From NCBI RefSeq assembly GCF_004963255.1, contig NZ_SUGA01000014.1, positions 1 through 64,000 on the forward strand: 64,000 nucleotides of DNA, read 5' to 3'. This document shows positions 1 through 8,791 of the stretch, one piece after another; the stretch's first letter is position 1; the number at the start of each line of letters is the position of its first letter. Below the pieces are notes generated by a model, which did no database searches, was not told the DNA's origin, and saw only the letters and a list, made by a program, of their open reading frames with translations. The position numbers and the translations under genes are program-made. This DNA comes from Mesorhizobium sp. GTDB lineage: Bacteria; Pseudomonadota; Alphaproteobacteria; Rhizobiales; Rhizobiaceae.

Positions 1-431
1 TCAAGGCGCTGGAAGAGCGCACCAGCGGCGTCTACAGCCCGAGCCCGGGCGTGGTCTATCCGACGCTGACCTTCCTGGAAGAGGCGGGCTACGCGGTGTC
101 GTCCAGCGAAGGCAACAAGAAGGTGTTTTCCATCACCGAGGCCGGCAGGACGCATCTCGACGAGAACCGCGAGATGATCGACGGCGTGCTCGACCATCTC
201 GAGCGCTTCGGCCGCAAGATGGCCGCGGCGCGCGAGTGGTTCGGCTGGGGCGACGACAAGGACGAGGGGCGCCGCGGCCGTTCGGAAAAGCGCGACCAGT
301 TCCGCGCGCTGCGACATCGTCTGCGCGCCGCGCTCGGCGACATCGCCGACGCGCCGGAAGACAAGCAGGCCGAGGCGATCAGCATCCTGGAAGACGCCGC
401 CGAGGCGATCGAGGCGCTGGCGCGGCGCTAA
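1..431 (+). CDS. PadR-family transcriptional regulator, 5' truncated by window edge
   Basis: The reading frame is open from base 3 and lacks its start. The visible N-terminal part reads KALEERTSGVYSPSPG followed by VVYPTLTFLEEAGY, the end of the PadR winged helix (S-P-G-x-V-Y-P-x-L-x-x-L) and its wing. The C-terminal half is a charged, helical dimerisation-type segment ending EAIEALARR. PadR proteins are DNA-binding repressors, usually of transporters or stress genes. The target cannot be read here because the upstream side is outside the window. A strong hairpin terminator follows. Confidence 0.85.
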   Translation, partial: KALEERTSGVYSPSPGVVYPTLTFLEEAGYAVSSSEGNKKVFSITEAGRTHLDENREMIDGVLDHLERFGRKMAAAREWFGWGDDKDEGRRGRSEKRDQFRALRHRLRAALGDIADAPEDKQAEAISILEDAAEAIEALARR

Positions 432-452
432 GCCATTTTCATAAGAGCAGCC

Positions 453-480
453 AAAAAGCCCGGAGCGATCCGGGCTTTTT
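453..480. terminator. Rho-independent terminator, usable on both strands
   Basis: A perfect 12-bp stem (AAAAAGCCCGGA at 453-464, TCCGGGCTTTTT at 469-480) encloses a GCGA loop. It has T-runs on both strands, which suits the convergent PadR and YiaA genes. Confidence 0.85.
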
Positions 481-510
481 GCATTCAGTCAGCGATTGAT
501 AGGGCAGGGA

Positions 511-771
511 CTATTCCTTGCCGACATATTCGCTGATCAGCTTCTCGTTGCGCGCCTTCTCGATCTTGGCCGTGGTCTCGGCCGCGATCCGCTCGTCGGT
601 GCGGTATTTGACCAGGTTCACCAGGCTGCCGGTAAGCAGGAGGATGCCCATTGCCCAGTAGCCCTTGGTCGAGAGGTCGACCGGCGCCAGCCACAGAGAC
701 AGGCCGAGCATGAAATAGGCGGCGCCCACCGACACGGTGTTGAACAGGATATAGGTCTGGTTGCCGTTCAT
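511..771 (-). CDS. YiaA/YiaB-type two-helix inner membrane protein
   Basis: This 86-residue protein has two hydrophobic segments (about residues 8-28 and 38-56) and a charged cytoplasmic tail (KYRTDERIAAETTAKIEKARNEK). That matches the YiaA/YiaB two-helix domain. Its function is not well established. It lies 52 bp downstream of the PspA-like gene on the same strand and has its own AAGGAAG ribosome site before ATG 771. The pair therefore probably forms a membrane-stress operon controlled by the facing TetR gene. Confidence 0.75.
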   Translation of the reverse strand: MNGNQTYILFNTVSVGAAYFMLGLSLWLAPVDLSTKGYWAMGILLLTGSLVNLVKYRTDERIAAETTAKIEKARNEKLISEYVGKE

Positions 772-823
772 CGTCGTCTTCCTTTGGTTTGATCTGATTG
801 ATCTGACTGGGAAAATTGCGGGT

Positions 824-1501
824 TCAGTTCAGCGATTTCAGGCGTGCCAGAACATCCTCGGCGCGGACCTTGGTGGCCGGTCCGTGTCCTGCCTCTGCGA
901 GGCGCTCACGGATCGCCTCGTGGCGCAGCTCGCCGTCGATCTCGTCGAGAATGCCGGCCTCCTCGAACGGGTCCGGGCTGTCCTTGATGCGGGCCAGCAG
1001 TTCCTCCGCGTCATTGATGCTCGCCGTGCGGCCGATCGATCGGTTGAGGCGCGACTGCGCCTTGCGTTCGGCATCGATCGCCCTGGCCGAGATCATGCCC
1101 TGGTTGAGGCCGATGATGCGGCGATGCGCCTGTTCGACGGACAGGCGCATCCGCAAGGTCTTCTCGCCCAGGCTCTTTACGGTGGCGCGGCGCACCTCGC
1201 GCTCGTTCTCGAGCTCCGCGATCGCAGAGGCGCCGCCTTCTGCAAGTGCTTGGTTGTTGGCCGAAAGCGCACTCAGCGTGCGGGTTTCCAGATCGGCGAT
1301 GCGGCGGTCGAGCTGGTCGAGGCTGGTCTGCTCGGCACGCTGGCGCACGATCAGCGAGGCAAGCGTCTGCTTTGCGGCGGCGAGGCCCGCCTCCGCGTCG
1401 CGGATGCGCTGCGCCAGAAGGTCGATGGCGAAACGGTCCTTCAGATTGTCCTCGGCCCGGGCGCTGGCGCCGTCCAGCAATGTCTTGATCAGGCTAAGCA
1501 T
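824..1501 (-). CDS. PspA/IM30-family protein
   Basis: The 225-residue product is almost wholly helical with heptad-like coiled coil (about residues 15-150) and begins MLSLIKTLLDGASARAEDN, as PspA/IM30 proteins do. Members coat the inner membrane face and help maintain the proton gradient under envelope stress. The start ATG at 1501 has a GGGAGAAG ribosome site. The YiaA-like gene follows in the same direction. The promoter region holds three TGAAC-N3-GTTCA palindromes shared with the divergent TetR gene, so expression is probably TetR-controlled rather than PspF/sigma-54-dependent. Confidence 0.8.
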   Translation of the reverse strand: MLSLIKTLLDGASARAEDNLKDRFAIDLLAQRIRDAEAGLAAAKQTLASLIVRQRAEQTSLDQLDRRIADLETRTLSALSANNQALAEGGASAIAELENEREVRRATVKSLGEKTLRMRLSVEQAHRRIIGLNQGMISARAIDAERKAQSRLNRSIGRTASINDAEELLARIKDSPDPFEEAGILDEIDGELRHEAIRERLAEAGHGPATKVRAEDVLARLKSLN

Positions 1502-1522
1502 TTAAGTCTTCTCCCTGTTGAT

Positions 1523-1593
1523 GTGAACGTTGTTCACGAAATCAACATACCAAGAAATGAACATTGTTCAAGAGCTATTTTGAACGCTGTTCA
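1523..1593. promoter_or_regulatory. Triple TetR operator, TGAAC-N3-GTTCA
   Basis: There are three copies of the same palindrome, at 1524-1536 (extended to GTGAAC-GTT-GTTCAC at 1523-1537), 1558-1570 and 1581-1593. They lie between the divergent PspA-like gene (start 1501) and TetR gene (start 1674). Their number, identity and position make them the likely binding sites of that TetR protein, for both control of the pspA side and autoregulation. Confidence 0.75.
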
Positions 1594-1673
1594 TGAGGCG
1601 TCGAGCATGGTAAACGCAGGCAGACGGAATGAACGTGGCATGCCGGCCACCCGACAGAACGACAGGAAAGAGC

Positions 1674-2315
1674 ATGGCGCTGGACAAGGAAGAAATGAGC
1701 GAGAAGGTGCTCGCCATCGCCGAGGCGCTGCTCAATGAGGGCGGCGCCGAGAACCTGAAAGCGCGCACCATCGCCGAGCAGGCCGGCATTTCGGTCGGAT
1801 CGGTCTACAACCTCTTTGCCGATCTCGACGAGGTGCACCGGGCTGTCAACATGCGGCTGCTCGACCGGCTCGGCGCGACGGGCCTCGCGGCCATGGCCGA
1901 TCTCGAAAGGCAAGGGGTAACCGATGTTCAGCACCGCATCCTGGCCATGGCGGCGGCCTATGTGCGCTTCGTAGAGGCGCATCCCGGGAGCTGGCCGGCC
2001 GTGCTTGCCTTCAATCGCCGCCGCGCGACGCGGCCGGGTCCGGATGCCTATGACGCGCTGCTTGATGCGCTCTTCGACATCGTCGCCGGCGTGCTCAAGG
2101 CAGGCGATTTCGGCCTCGACGACGGCCGCCGCGCGCTTGCGGCGCGAACCTTGTGGTCAAGCGTGCACGGCATCGTGACCAGCGGCTACGTTGCAAATTC
2201 CAACAGCAGGCAGACCGAGGAGATCTGGCATCAGATCGAGCTGCTGGTCGGCGTTTTCGTCAAGGGACTGGAACATGGCGGCGCATTCGCGCATGCTGAG
2301 ACAAAGTCAGATTAA
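1674..2315 (+). CDS. TetR-family transcriptional regulator
   Basis: The N-terminal helix-turn-helix is clear (about residues 25-55: ARTIAEQAGISVGSVYNLFADLDEVHRAV). The remainder is the variable helical ligand-binding and dimerisation domain, for 213 residues in total. ATG 1674 is chosen over an upstream in-frame ATG at 1629 because AGGAAAG sits at the right distance and the protein then begins just ahead of the first TetR helix. It faces the PspA/YiaA operon across three identical palindromes. The inducing ligand is unknown. Confidence 0.85.
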   Translation: MALDKEEMSEKVLAIAEALLNEGGAENLKARTIAEQAGISVGSVYNLFADLDEVHRAVNMRLLDRLGATGLAAMADLERQGVTDVQHRILAMAAAYVRFVEAHPGSWPAVLAFNRRRATRPGPDAYDALLDALFDIVAGVLKAGDFGLDDGRRALAARTLWSSVHGIVTSGYVANSNSRQTEEIWHQIELLVGVFVKGLEHGGAFAHAETKSD

Positions 2316-2364
2316 ACAGGGCGCTGCTGGATCTTCGACGCCCGCGTGAATGGAGTTTCAAAAA

Positions 2365-2658
2365 ATGTCTTTTCTGAAAAAGCTTTTCGGCGGCGGCAGC
2401 AGTGAGGCCACGGAGACCGGCAGCGCCAAGCCGGCCAAGCAGGTCGAGCACAAGGGCTTCCTGATCAGCGCGACGCCCTACAAGGCCGAGGGCCAATACC
2501 AGACATGCGGCGTCGTCTCGAAGGAAGTGGACGGCGTGCTGAAGGAGCACCGCTTCATCCGCGCCGACCGCTTCGCCGGTCTGGACGACGCCGTCGACAT
2601 CTCGATCAAGAAGGGCATCCAGCTGGTCGACGAGCAGGGCGAGCGGATGTTCGGCTAG
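2365..2658 (+). CDS. HlyU-family small protein
   Basis: This 97-residue protein begins MSFLKKLFGGGSS and has a compact domain with HKGFLISATPYKAEGQYQTCGVV and a C-terminal DDAVDISIKKGIQLVDEQG. That is the pattern of the alphaproteobacterial HlyU family, which is named after the Vibrio regulator but is mostly uncharacterised in rhizobia. ATG 2365 is preferred to 2350 because the conserved N-terminus starts there and GGAG lies upstream. It is a single gene, not obviously coupled to its neighbours. Confidence 0.75.
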   Translation: MSFLKKLFGGGSSEATETGSAKPAKQVEHKGFLISATPYKAEGQYQTCGVVSKEVDGVLKEHRFIRADRFAGLDDAVDISIKKGIQLVDEQGERMFG

Positions 2659-2696
2659 CTGCCGTAGCTTCGACTGCGCCGGCCAGCTTCTCTTGA

Positions 2697-3629
2697 TCAG
2701 AACGAGACCTTGTCGCCGCCCTTGAGTTGCAGGATCTGGCGCGCCTCGTCGGGGGTGGCGATCGAGGCGCCGAGGCCTTCGATGATCTGGCGGACCTTGG
2801 TGACCTGTTCGGCGCTGGAGCGGGCGAGTTTGCCCTTGCTGATCCAGAGCGAATCCTCCAGGCCGACTCGCACATTGCCGCCGAGCGCGATCGCCTGCGT
2901 GGCGATCGGCAGCTGATGGCGGCCGGCGCCAAGCACCGACCAGTGATAGTCGTTGCCGAACAGGCGGTCGGCGGTGCGCTTCATGTGCGCGACATCCTCC
3001 GGATGCGTGCCGATGCCGCCGAGGATGCCGAACACGCTCTGGACGAAGAAGGGCGCCTTGACCAGGCCGCGCTCGACGAAATGCGCCAGCGTGTAGAGAT
3101 GGCCGATGTCGTAGCACTCGATCTCGAAGCGCGTGCCGTTGTCGGCGCAGGTGCGCAATATGTGCTCGATGTCGCCGAAAGTGTTGCGGAAGATGCGGTC
3201 GCGCGAGGATTCGAGATAAGGCCGTTCCCAGTCGTGCCCGAAGGTCTTGAAGCGTTCCAGCATCGGGAACAGCGCGAAATTCATCGAGCCCATGTTGAGC
3301 GACGCGACCTCCGGCGCGAACACCTTCGCCGGCCTGACGCGCTCCTCCACGCTCATCGTCGCGGCACCCCCGGTGGTGATGTTGACGACGCAGTTGGAGC
3401 GCTGCTTGATGACCTGCAGGAACGGCGCGAAGGCCTCGGTCGACTGGTCGGGGCGGCCGTCGACCGGATTGCGGGCATGGAGGTGGACGATCGCTGCGCC
3501 CGCCTCGGCCGCCTCGATTGCCGCGGTGGCGATCTCCTCGGCCGTTACCGGCAGATGCGGCGACATCGACGGCGTGTGGATCGAGCCGGTGACCGCGCAG
3601 GTGATGATGATCTTGTTCTGGTTCGCCAC
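2697..3629 (-). CDS. BKACE / 3-keto-5-aminohexanoate cleavage family protein (DUF849)
   Basis: At 310 residues this is full length for the family. It starts KIIITCAVTGSIHTPSMSP and carries AGAAIVHLHAR (about residues 43-53), whose His-x-His binds the catalytic zinc, and VVNITTGGAATMS. BKACE enzymes split a beta-keto acid with acetyl-CoA to give acetoacetate and a new CoA ester; individual substrates differ widely. Start is GTG 3629 with GAGGATC upstream. It is the last gene of the minus-strand binding-protein/permease operon, 34 bp after the MalG-type permease, so its substrate probably derives from the imported compound. Confidence 0.85.
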   Translation of the reverse strand: MANQNKIIITCAVTGSIHTPSMSPHLPVTAEEIATAAIEAAEAGAAIVHLHARNPVDGRPDQSTEAFAPFLQVIKQRSNCVVNITTGGAATMSVEERVRPAKVFAPEVASLNMGSMNFALFPMLERFKTFGHDWERPYLESSRDRIFRNTFGDIEHILRTCADNGTRFEIECYDIGHLYTLAHFVERGLVKAPFFVQSVFGILGGIGTHPEDVAHMKRTADRLFGNDYHWSVLGAGRHQLPIATQAIALGGNVRVGLEDSLWISKGKLARSSAEQVTKVRQIIEGLGASIATPDEARQILQLKGGDKVSF

Positions 3630-3663
3630 TGATGATCCTCGATCTCTCGCTAGTTGACCGCGC

Positions 3664-4494
3664 CTATTTCACCGCGCCTTGCGTGATGCCGGAGATGAAC
3701 TGCTTCGACAGCACGATATAGAGCAGCGTAATCGGTAGCGCCGCCAGTGTCAGCCCGGTGAACAGCACCCCCCAGTCGGTGGTGAATTCGCCGACGAACA
3801 CGGTCAGCCCCTGCGGCAGTGTCTTCAAATTGTCGGAGGTGATCAGCACCAGCGGGAAGAAAAAGTCGTTCCAGATCGGCACCGCGTTCTGGATCGCCAC
3901 GATGACCAGCGCCGGCCGCGCCAGCGGCAGCATGATCGACCACATGATGCGAAGCTCGCTGGCGCCATCCATGCGGGCGGATTCCTCCAGCTCGCGCGGC
4001 AAGGTGCGCAGGAAGCCGGTCATGATGAAGACGGCCGAGGGAATGCCCATCGCCACATAGACCAGCACCAGGCCGAGATAGCTGTCGACGAGGCCGAGCG
4101 TGTCCAATTGGATGAACAGCGGGATGATCGCCAGCTTCAAAGGCACCGTCATGCCGCTGAGGAAGAACATCAGCACCAGCGAGCTCAGCCGGAACCGGTA
4201 GCGGGCGATGGCGTAGCTGGCGAGCGTGCTGAACAGCAGGATCAGCGCGACGGAGGCGGCGGTGATGCCGACCGAATTCGCCAGGTAACGGACGAAATTG
4301 GTCTCGGTCCAGACCTTCTCCAGATTGGCGCTCGAGAAATGTGTCGGCAGCGAAAGCGGCGAGGAAAAGATCTCGGCATTGGTCTTGAATGACGAGGCCA
4401 CCATGACGAACAGCGGATAGATCATGATCACGGCATTGCCCGCCAGCAAGAGCTGGATGGCGCCGTTCCTGATCGTCTCGCCGCGATCCCTCAC
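3664..4494 (-). CDS. Carbohydrate ABC transporter permease, MalG type
   Basis: This 276-residue protein has six predicted membrane spans and the permease EAA loop, read as ESARMDGASELRIMWSIMLP (about residues 165-184), which docks the ATPase. It is the inner-membrane partner of the MalF-type permease just upstream; GTG 4494 overlaps that gene's stop by four bases (GTGA), indicating translational coupling. No ATPase gene is present in this operon, so a shared MsmK/UgpC-like ATPase encoded elsewhere is presumably used. Confidence 0.9.
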   Translation of the reverse strand: MRDRGETIRNGAIQLLLAGNAVIMIYPLFVMVASSFKTNAEIFSSPLSLPTHFSSANLEKVWTETNFVRYLANSVGITAASVALILLFSTLASYAIARYRFRLSSLVLMFFLSGMTVPLKLAIIPLFIQLDTLGLVDSYLGLVLVYVAMGIPSAVFIMTGFLRTLPRELEESARMDGASELRIMWSIMLPLARPALVIVAIQNAVPIWNDFFFPLVLITSDNLKTLPQGLTVFVGEFTTDWGVLFTGLTLAALPITLLYIVLSKQFISGITQGAVK

Positions 4495-5426
4495 TGCTCG
4501 ATCTCGCGGCGGCGCAGGTAGCGCAAAGCGATTGCGGTGATGCCGGCGACGAAGACGAACATAAGCACCGCCAGCGCGCTGCCCTGGCCGAAATCCTGGA
4601 TGCCGGTGGTCGTGCTGCCAAAGGCGGTGCGGTAGAAATAGAGACCGAGCACGTCGGTCGAGCCGCCCGGCGAACCGGTCAGGCCGGCCATGACATAGGG
4701 GATCTCGAACCAGTTGAAGCTGCCGATGAAGGTCAGGATGGTGACGATGGTGACGCTCGGCGCGATCAGCGGCCAGACGATCTTTGTCATCAGCGCGTAG
4801 TCGCCGGCGCCGTCGAGGCGCGCGGCCTCCAGCACGTCCTTGCTGATGCGCTGCATGCCGGCGAGCAGCACCAGCGTCGGGAAGCCGAGCCAGTGCCAGA
4901 TGTTGGCGAACAGGATGCTGCCGAGCGCGGTATTTTCGTTACCCAGCCACGGCACCGCGCCGATGCCGACCAGGCCGAGCAACTGGTTCACCAGCCCGAA
5001 CAGCGGATGCAGGAACAGCTTCCACAGAAAACCAACGATCACCGCCGACAGCACCACCGGCAGGAAGACGATGACCTGGTGGATGCGGTGTCCCGGCAGC
5101 GCCTTGAGCAGCGCAAAGGCGATCAGGAAGGCAGTGCCGTTCTCGAACAGCATCAGCGCCAGGAAGGCGATGACATTGTGCTTGAACGCATTCCAGGTCC
5201 AGTCGCTGTACGGCTTTTCGAACAGAACCTTGCGGAAGTTTTCAAGTCCAATGAAACCCGAAGGCCGCAAGCCGTTGAATTCATAGAAGGCGAAGCGGAA
5301 GGCCGACAAAAGCGGCCACAGCACGAACAGCACCATGACGAGCAGCGCCGGCGTCAGCAGGGCGGCAATCCAGAGCGACCGGCGCCACGCAAAGGGTTTC
5401 GCTGTGTGGCGCCAGCCTTCTGTCAT
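4491..5426 (-). CDS. Carbohydrate ABC transporter permease, MalF type
   Basis: The 311-residue translation has an N-terminal span (RRSLWIAALLTPALLVMVLF), five further hydrophobic segments and the EAA loop EAARLDGAGDYALMTKIVWP. ATG 5426 is chosen because it lies one base after the stop of the binding-protein gene and gives a normal MalF-type N-terminus (MTEGWRHTAKPF); an upstream extension would overlap that gene. It forms a heterodimeric channel with the MalG-type protein encoded next. Confidence 0.9.
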   Translation of the reverse strand: MTEGWRHTAKPFAWRRSLWIAALLTPALLVMVLFVLWPLLSAFRFAFYEFNGLRPSGFIGLENFRKVLFEKPYSDWTWNAFKHNVIAFLALMLFENGTAFLIAFALLKALPGHRIHQVIVFLPVVLSAVIVGFLWKLFLHPLFGLVNQLLGLVGIGAVPWLGNENTALGSILFANIWHWLGFPTLVLLAGMQRISKDVLEAARLDGAGDYALMTKIVWPLIAPSVTIVTILTFIGSFNWFEIPYVMAGLTGSPGGSTDVLGLYFYRTAFGSTTTGIQDFGQGSALAVLMFVFVAGITAIALRYLRRREIEQ

Positions 5427-5427
5427 C

Positions 5428-6678
5428 TCATTTGCCCTGGAACGGCTTGTACCATTTGGCGAGGCCGTCGGTGAGGTCGGCGGCAAGCTGGTCCGGCGTG
5501 ATCGATCCCGACATCATCTTGGTGATGTCGCCCTGCAGCAGTTCCGATCCCGTCGGCTTTTCGAAGCGGAAATAGACGACATTGATATGCGGCATCGCCG
5601 TCTCGTTCAACTTGGCGACATGCGAGAGCAGCTCGTCCTTGATGACGACGCCCTTGATCGGCGAGATGTTGCCGAGAAGCGCCGAGAACTTGTCGCCGAA
5701 CTCCTTGGTGCCCATCCAGTTGACCAGCTTGAGCGCCGCTTCCTTGTTGGCCGACTTGGAATTGACCGCGTAGCCGCCGTCGAAGAATTTCGTGGCCTGC
5801 GGCGTGTCGCCGGCTTTCGCCATCGGCGGGGCGACGAAGTCCATGTTGATGGCGGGGTTCTGCGACCGGTAAGTGGCGATGTCGAAGCTGCCGCCGGCGA
5901 GCATTGCCGCCTTGCCGCTCAGAAACAGCTGGCCGGCCGTCTCGTAGTCAATGCCTTCGAAGCCGTCGGGCATATAGGGGCGTAGCTCGAGCAGCTTGCC
6001 GAGCGCCGCGACATAGCGCGGATCCTTGAAGGTGGTCTTGCCGCTGGTCAGGTCGCTGACGAAGTCCTGGCCGAGGAATGGATTGGTGAAGATGGCCACG
6101 AACATTTCGTTGAACCAGCTGGTGCCCATGCCGTTGGCCAAGGGATAGATGCCCTTCTCCTTCAGCGCCTTGCTGACGGTGATGAACTCGTCCCAGGTGG
6201 TCGGCGGCGTCAGGCCGGCCTTGGCGAAGACGTCCTTGTTGATGAATAGGCCAAGCGTCTGCGAGGCGAAGGGCAGCGAATAGACCTTCTTGTCGGCGCG
6301 GTAAGTGCCGGACACCAGCGCATCCGCCGGCTGGTTGGCGAGCGAGGGAACCGTCGCCATGTCGAGCGGCTCGAAATAGCCGGCCTTCACGAACTGCTCG
6401 AGCCAGCCATAGGCGTGAGTGTGGATGACGTCGCCGCCCTTGCCGCCGGCCAATGCCGTCGAGACGATCGTCGGATAGTTCTCATCCGGGAAGGATTCGA
6501 ACTTCACGTGGATGTCCGGATTGGCCTTGGTGAAGTCGGCGAAAAGCGCGTTATAGGCGGCCTTATCTTCCTGGCGCCAGGTCCAGAACGAGATGTCGGC
6601 GGCGTGCGCCAGACTTGTTGCACATCCCCATGCGAAAGAGGCGGCCGCGAGGGCCAGGCCGATCCTTCTCCTGCTCAT
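5428..6678 (-). CDS. Extracellular solute-binding protein, family 1 (sugar ABC transporter)
   Basis: This 416-residue protein has a Sec signal peptide (about residues 1-26, cleavage after SLAHA) and a mature part starting ADISFWTWRQEDKAAYNALF. That is the usual opening of family-1 sugar-binding proteins. It should capture the substrate in the periplasm for the two following permeases. It is the first gene of the operon, with GGGAGA before ATG 6678. The promoter region is shared with the divergent kinase gene and contains a candidate ROK operator. An amino sugar is the best guess for ligand, from the kinase and SIS neighbours. Confidence 0.9.
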   Translation of the reverse strand: MSRRRIGLALAAASFAWGCATSLAHAADISFWTWRQEDKAAYNALFADFTKANPDIHVKFESFPDENYPTIVSTALAGGKGGDVIHTHAYGWLEQFVKAGYFEPLDMATVPSLANQPADALVSGTYRADKKVYSLPFASQTLGLFINKDVFAKAGLTPPTTWDEFITVSKALKEKGIYPLANGMGTSWFNEMFVAIFTNPFLGQDFVSDLTSGKTTFKDPRYVAALGKLLELRPYMPDGFEGIDYETAGQLFLSGKAAMLAGGSFDIATYRSQNPAINMDFVAPPMAKAGDTPQATKFFDGGYAVNSKSANKEAALKLVNWMGTKEFGDKFSALLGNISPIKGVVIKDELLSHVAKLNETAMPHINVVYFRFEKPTGSELLQGDITKMMSGSITPDQLAADLTDGLAKWYKPFQGK

Positions 6679-6754
6679 CTTGCTGATCTCCCATTCAGCG
6701 CTTCATGCGCTTTGACGCGATTGATCAAATCATAGTTCTTGCCGTCTGGAAAGA

Positions 6755-6777
6755 TAGTTTGTAAAGTTTCCTAACTA
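6755..6777. promoter_or_regulatory. Candidate ROK-repressor operator
   Basis: The imperfect palindrome TAGTTTG...CTAACTA, with AAAGTTTCC in the middle, lies between the divergent binding-protein (start 6678) and kinase (start 6829/6835) genes. The A/T-rich dyad resembles NagC/ROK-type sites, and a ROK gene lies in the same cluster. The assignment is inferred. Confidence 0.45.
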
Positions 6778-6828
6778 ACGTGATTGCTTACATTGCGCGG
6801 CGCTTCGGCGGCGCGTCTGGCGAAGGGA

Positions 6829-7746
6829 ATGCTCGTGGGTCAGAACCTGCTGGTCGGCGTAGATGTAGGCGGCACCAAGACGCGCATCCTGGGGCGTCGC
6901 GACGACACCGTGTTGTTCGACAAGACGGTTATCACCGACGAATGGCGGATCCGCCAGATGGAGGCCGACGCGCTGAAGCTCTCGGCCATCGTCATGGATC
7001 TGTGCGGCGCTTCGGCGCCGGCGGCGATAGCCATCGGCGCGCATGGCTGCGACACCGACGAGCAATGCCTGCGTTTCCAGGCGCTGCTATCGGCCAATCT
7101 GAAAACCAGCGTGCAGGTGGTCAACGATGCCGAGCTGATGGTGCCCGCCGCCGGCTATGATGACGGCATCGGCGTCGTGGCAGGCACCGGTTCGATCGCG
7201 GTCGCGCGCACGGTCGAGGGCAAGATGCTTGCCGCCGGCGGCTGGGGCTGGATCCTGGGCGACGAGGGGAGTGCTGCTGCCTTGGTGCGCGAAGCCGCCA
7301 AGGCGATCCGCCGCGCGCTCGACCGCGGCCAGGAGAGCGATCCGCTGATCGCCATGCTGATGCGCGAAATCGGAACCGACGACCAGACCAAGCTCGGCAT
7401 ATTGCTCAACGAGACGCGGGGCGCCGCGGCCTGGGGCCGCTACGCCAACGCCGTCTTCGATGCCGCGAACGCCGGTTCGCCGCTCGCTTCGCGCGTCATC
7501 GAGGAAGGCGGGGAGGGGCTCGCGGCGCTAGTGCAATTGCTGATCGAACGCGGCGCCAATGCGTCGCTGGTCGTCGCCGGCGGCGGCGTCATTGCCGAGC
7601 AGCCGATGCTGATGGAAGCTTTCGTCAGGGCGATGGCATCGGTGTCGCCAACGAGCCGCGTGGTCCTGCTGCGCGAGCCGCCGGTGATCGGCGCGGTGGC
7701 TTTGGCTGGGCGCCTTGTCGCGGGCAAGAAGCGCGGCAACGGCTGA
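6829..7746 (+). CDS. BadF/BadG/BcrA/BcrD-type ATPase, N-acetylglucosamine-kinase-like
   Basis: The protein has the ASKHA-fold ATP motifs: phosphate-1 GVDVGGTKTR (near the N-terminus), VVAGTGSIAVAR in the middle and the adenosine motif VVAGGGVIAEQP near the end. At about 305 residues it fits the family that includes GlcNAc kinase. It should phosphorylate the incoming amino sugar in the cytoplasm. The start may be ATG 6829 or GTG 6835; the latter is better spaced from GAAGGGA. It is followed 22 bp later by the SIS gene. The substrate is inferred from context. Confidence 0.8.
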   Translation: MLVGQNLLVGVDVGGTKTRILGRRDDTVLFDKTVITDEWRIRQMEADALKLSAIVMDLCGASAPAAIAIGAHGCDTDEQCLRFQALLSANLKTSVQVVNDAELMVPAAGYDDGIGVVAGTGSIAVARTVEGKMLAAGGWGWILGDEGSAAALVREAAKAIRRALDRGQESDPLIAMLMREIGTDDQTKLGILLNETRGAAAWGRYANAVFDAANAGSPLASRVIEEGGEGLAALVQLLIERGANASLVVAGGGVIAEQPMLMEAFVRAMASVSPTSRVVLLREPPVIGAVALAGRLVAGKKRGNG

Positions 7747-7768
7747 GGGCGGATCAAGGAGCATTGAC

Positions 7769-8791
7769 ATGAAGCGCATCGGTTACCGCCCGGCGGTGTC
7801 ACGCCAGGCCGAAAGCCTGGAAATCGGAAGACAGGCCGTGGCAAGGACGCTCGATATGCTCGACCTGTCCGGCTTTGCCGGCGGCGCGATCGGCTTTGCC
7901 GGCATTGGCGCCAGCTATCAGGCGGCGCTTGCCGGCGCCTTCTATCTGCGTCAGTTCGGCAGGCGGGGTTTCGCCTTCGTGCCGACCGAGCTCTATGGCC
8001 GGACGGATGCGGCAGCGGACGCCTTTGTTGCCCTGTCGGCTTCCGGCCAGAGCCGCGAAATCGCCGATGTGATGCTGGAGGCGAAAGCCTATCCGCGGCT
8101 TGCCATCTGCCGCGGCGCCGACAATCCGCTGGCCGACATCACCGGCGCGGTGATCGCCATGGACTCGGGCGCGGACAACGGCGCCAGTTCGACCGGCTAC
8201 ACGGGCACCCTGCTCGCGCTGGGCATGCTGGTCGACAAGATCGCCGGCGGCGGCTTCGACTGGACGCAATTGCCGCCGGCGGTCGAACGCCTGCTGGCCG
8301 ATGGCTGGGAGAGCGCCGGCCGCGCGGCCAGGTTGTTGGCCGCGCGTGCGTCCATCGACATCGTTGGCGCCGGTATCGGCTTTGCCAATGCGGGCGAGGC
8401 GGCGATGCTGATACGCGAGGCGGTCCGGGTTCCTGCCTCAGGCTGGGACACGCTGAACTATCTGCACGGCCCGATGGAATCGCAGGACTCGGCCACCGGC
8501 GGCCTGATCGCCTTCGGCGAGCACCGCGAGGTCAAGATCGCGCAGGATGTCGCCGGCTTCGGCTGCCCCTCTGTGCTGATCACGCGACGGACCGATATCG
8601 CCGCCACCGAGAAGCTCGCCGTGATAGTCGTCCCGGCGCTGGGCAATGCGATCGCGGACGGCATCCTGGAGATCATCGCGCTGCAGATGGTCGTCGCGGA
8701 CATGCAAGATGCGGCCGGGCTGACCGACATCACTTTCCGCTACCGGCAGACCGACACCAAGCTCAAGCCCTGGTCGCCGACGGAGCTTTAG
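7769..8791 (+). CDS. SIS-domain sugar isomerase/deaminase (AgaS/GlmS-isomerase-like)
   Basis: This 340-residue protein has two SIS domains, the first with the phosphosugar-binding serine motif SASGQSREIADVM (about residues 92-104) and the second from about residue 190. It lacks the N-terminal glutaminase domain of GlmS, so it is more likely a catabolic ketose/aldose isomerase or amino-sugar-phosphate deaminase acting after the upstream kinase. AAGGAG precedes ATG 7769. Together with the kinase, transporter and ROK gene it supports an amino-sugar pathway. Confidence 0.8.
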   Translation: MKRIGYRPAVSRQAESLEIGRQAVARTLDMLDLSGFAGGAIGFAGIGASYQAALAGAFYLRQFGRRGFAFVPTELYGRTDAAADAFVALSASGQSREIADVMLEAKAYPRLAICRGADNPLADITGAVIAMDSGADNGASSTGYTGTLLALGMLVDKIAGGGFDWTQLPPAVERLLADGWESAGRAARLLAARASIDIVGAGIGFANAGEAAMLIREAVRVPASGWDTLNYLHGPMESQDSATGGLIAFGEHREVKIAQDVAGFGCPSVLITRRTDIAATEKLAVIVVPALGNAIADGILEIIALQMVVADMQDAAGLTDITFRYRQTDTKLKPWSPTEL

